The position numbers and the translations under genes are program-made. This document shows positions 5,299-6,248 of a DNA stretch of 6,248 nucleotides, piece by piece (position 1 is the first letter of the stretch; each line of letters starts with the position of its first letter). Source of the DNA: Streptosporangiaceae bacterium. GTDB lineage: Bacteria; Actinomycetota; Actinomycetes; Streptosporangiales; Streptosporangiaceae. The notes below the pieces were generated by a model. It saw only the letters and a list, made by a program, of their open reading frames with translations. It did not search any database and had not been told where the DNA came from. Where the stretch lies: NCBI GenBank assembly GCA_030040475.1, contig JASHTQ010000616.1, positions 1-6,248 of the forward strand, read 5' to 3'.

Positions 5299-6216
5299 AT
5301 GAACCCTGACAGTTACCCGCGTTCCGGCGCGGCCGGGCATCCGGCGCGCCTCGCCGTCGGCGTCGTCGGCGCCGGGCGGACGGGCACCGCCCTCGGCGTG
5401 GCGCTCGCCCGGGCGGGCCACGCGGTGGTGGCGGCGTCCGCGGTGTCGGACGCCTCGGTACGCAGGGCACAGGCGAGCTTCCCAGACGCCGTCATCGTCG
5501 AGCCCGGGCGGCTGCTGCGGCTGGTCGACCTGGCGCTGCTCACCGTGCCCGACGACGTGCTGCCCGGCCTGGTCGCCGGGCTCGCGGCGACGCAGGCGCC
5601 GGTCGCGGGCCGGATGATCGCGCACGCCAGCGGGCGCTACGGAATCGCGGTGCTGGAACCGGCCACCCGCCTCGGCGGGCTGCCGCTTGCCCTGCACCCG
5701 GTGATGACGTTCACCGGGCGCGCCGACGACACCGACAGGCTGCGCGGGACCTCCTTCGGGGTAACCGCGCCCGACGTGCTCCGCACGGCGGCCGAGGCGC
5801 TGGTGATCGAGATGGGCGGCGAGCCCGTGTTCATCGCCGAGGAGCACAGGGACCTGTACCACGCGGCGCTGGCCGGCGCCGCCAACCACCTGATCACCCT
5901 CGTCGCCGAGGCGGCGGACCTGCTGCGCGCGGCCGGGGTCGCCGATCCCGCGCGGCTGATGGGCCCGCTGCTCTCCGCGTCGCTTGACAACGCGCTGCGG
6001 TTCGGCGACGCGGGCCTGACCGGCCCGGTCGCGCGTGGCGACGCGGACACCGTAGCGGCCCACGTGAACGCGCTCGAGGCCACCGGGGCGTCCAGGGCCG
6101 CGGTGGCCGCCTACGTGGCCATGGCCCGGCTGACCGCCGACCGCGCGCTCGCGGCCGGCCTGCTCAAGCCCGCCGACGCGGAGCGCCTGCTCGGCGTGCT
6201 AGGCGGCCGCCCGTGA
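5299..6216 (+). CDS. Rossmann-fold/DUF2520 domain protein (putative NAD(P)-dependent oxidoreductase)
   Basis: The 305-residue product has an N-terminal Rossmann domain: LAVGVVGAGRTGTALGVALARAGH (18-41) carries the GxGxxG-type dinucleotide-binding loop, and LALLTVPDD follows the next strand. HASGRYG (109-115) and LALHPVMTFTG (130-140) lie at the end of this domain. The C-terminal part is the helical DUF2520 domain with LYHAALAGAANHLITL (186-201). The fold resembles ProC, PanE and 6-phosphogluconate dehydrogenase-like reductases, but no substrate is established. It corresponds to Rv3603c in M. tuberculosis, which lies directly before panC. ATG 5299 is preferred because the Rossmann strand then begins about 17 residues in; the frame is open back past 5161 through non-coding hairpins. 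GAGG at 5284-5287 is an 11-base-distant Shine-Dalgarno, with GGA at 5291-5293 closer. The stop forms another GTGA with the next gene. Confidence 0.88.
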   Translation: MNPDSYPRSGAAGHPARLAVGVVGAGRTGTALGVALARAGHAVVAASAVSDASVRRAQASFPDAVIVEPGRLLRLVDLALLTVPDDVLPGLVAGLAATQAPVAGRMIAHASGRYGIAVLEPATRLGGLPLALHPVMTFTGRADDTDRLRGTSFGVTAPDVLRTAAEALVIEMGGEPVFIAEEHRDLYHAALAGAANHLITLVAEAADLLRAAGVADPARLMGPLLSASLDNALRFGDAGLTGPVARGDADTVAAHVNALEATGASRAAVAAYVAMARLTADRALAAGLLKPADAERLLGVLGGRP

Positions 6217-6248
6217 CCGGCCGGCCGGCCGCGACCTCGGGCGGTTGT
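6213..6248 (+). CDS. Start of next gene, probably pantoate-beta-alanine ligase (panC), 3' end outside window
   Basis: GTG at 6213 overlaps the DUF2520 stop as GTGA, and its frame stays open for 12 codons to the window edge (MTGRPAATSGGC). Four other junctions in the window are of the overlapping type, three of them this exact GTGA form, which supports a real start. The peptide is too short to recognise. The assignment to panC rests only on conserved order in actinomycetes, where panC follows the DUF2520 gene; the variable N-terminus is compatible but not evidence. Confidence 0.4.
   Translation, partial: MTGRPAATSGGC

Noticed and set aside
1..6248. Mobile element, CRISPR array, tRNA/rRNA gene or phage-defence system
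   Set aside because: There are no terminal repeats, transposase, regularly spaced repeats, RNA-gene signatures or defence domains. Codon bias is uniform across all genes.

Overview
The window comes from a very GC-rich actinomycete (by eye about 70% G+C, with strong G/C bias at third codon positions and GTG starts). Gene order supports this: ftsH, folE, folP, folK, a DUF3180 membrane protein and a DUF2520 Rossmann protein are the housekeeping folate cluster that in Mycobacterium and Streptomyces lies between ftsH and the pantothenate genes panC/panD. All six complete genes and both partial ones are on the + strand. The lineage within Actinomycetes cannot be fixed from the sequence.

Layout. 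1-630: 3' end of ftsH (membrane AAA+ protease). 623-1237: folE (GTP cyclohydrolase I), overlapping ftsH by 8 bp. 1238-1419: a 182-bp regulatory interval with a small hairpin at the folE stop, a good match to an ECF-sigma (SigE-like) promoter, two more hairpins and a possible 9-codon leader ORF. 1420-3252: six-helix membrane protein with a C-terminal DUF2156 (MprF/LysX-type aminoacyl-phosphatidylglycerol synthase) domain. 3249-4133: folP (dihydropteroate synthase). 4130-4648: folK (HPPK). 4645-5118: DUF3180 membrane protein. 5119-5298: non-coding interval with an AT-rich patch, GC hairpins, a plausible intrinsic terminator and a duplicated TGGTCACC motif. 5299-6216: Rossmann/DUF2520 protein. 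6213-6248: first 12 codons of a further gene, by synteny probably panC.

How the genes work together. FolE makes 7,8-dihydroneopterin triphosphate from GTP. FolK pyrophosphorylates 6-hydroxymethyl-dihydropterin and FolP condenses it with p-aminobenzoate. The dihydroneopterin aldolase gene folB, normally between folP and folK in this cluster, is absent: folP and folK overlap directly by 4 bp. The DUF2156 gene, folP, folK and the DUF3180 gene are joined by identical 4-bp GTGA stop/start overlaps and look like one translationally coupled operon. Its only visible promoter lies before the lipid-modifying gene and resembles an envelope-stress promoter.

The most interesting points are the missing folB, the coupling of a membrane-lipid aminoacylation gene to folate genes under a possible ECF-sigma promoter, and the DUF2520 protein as a candidate for pantothenate metabolism. 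I found no mobile element, CRISPR array, tRNA, rRNA or defence system. This is mostly a conserved core locus with some unusual features.
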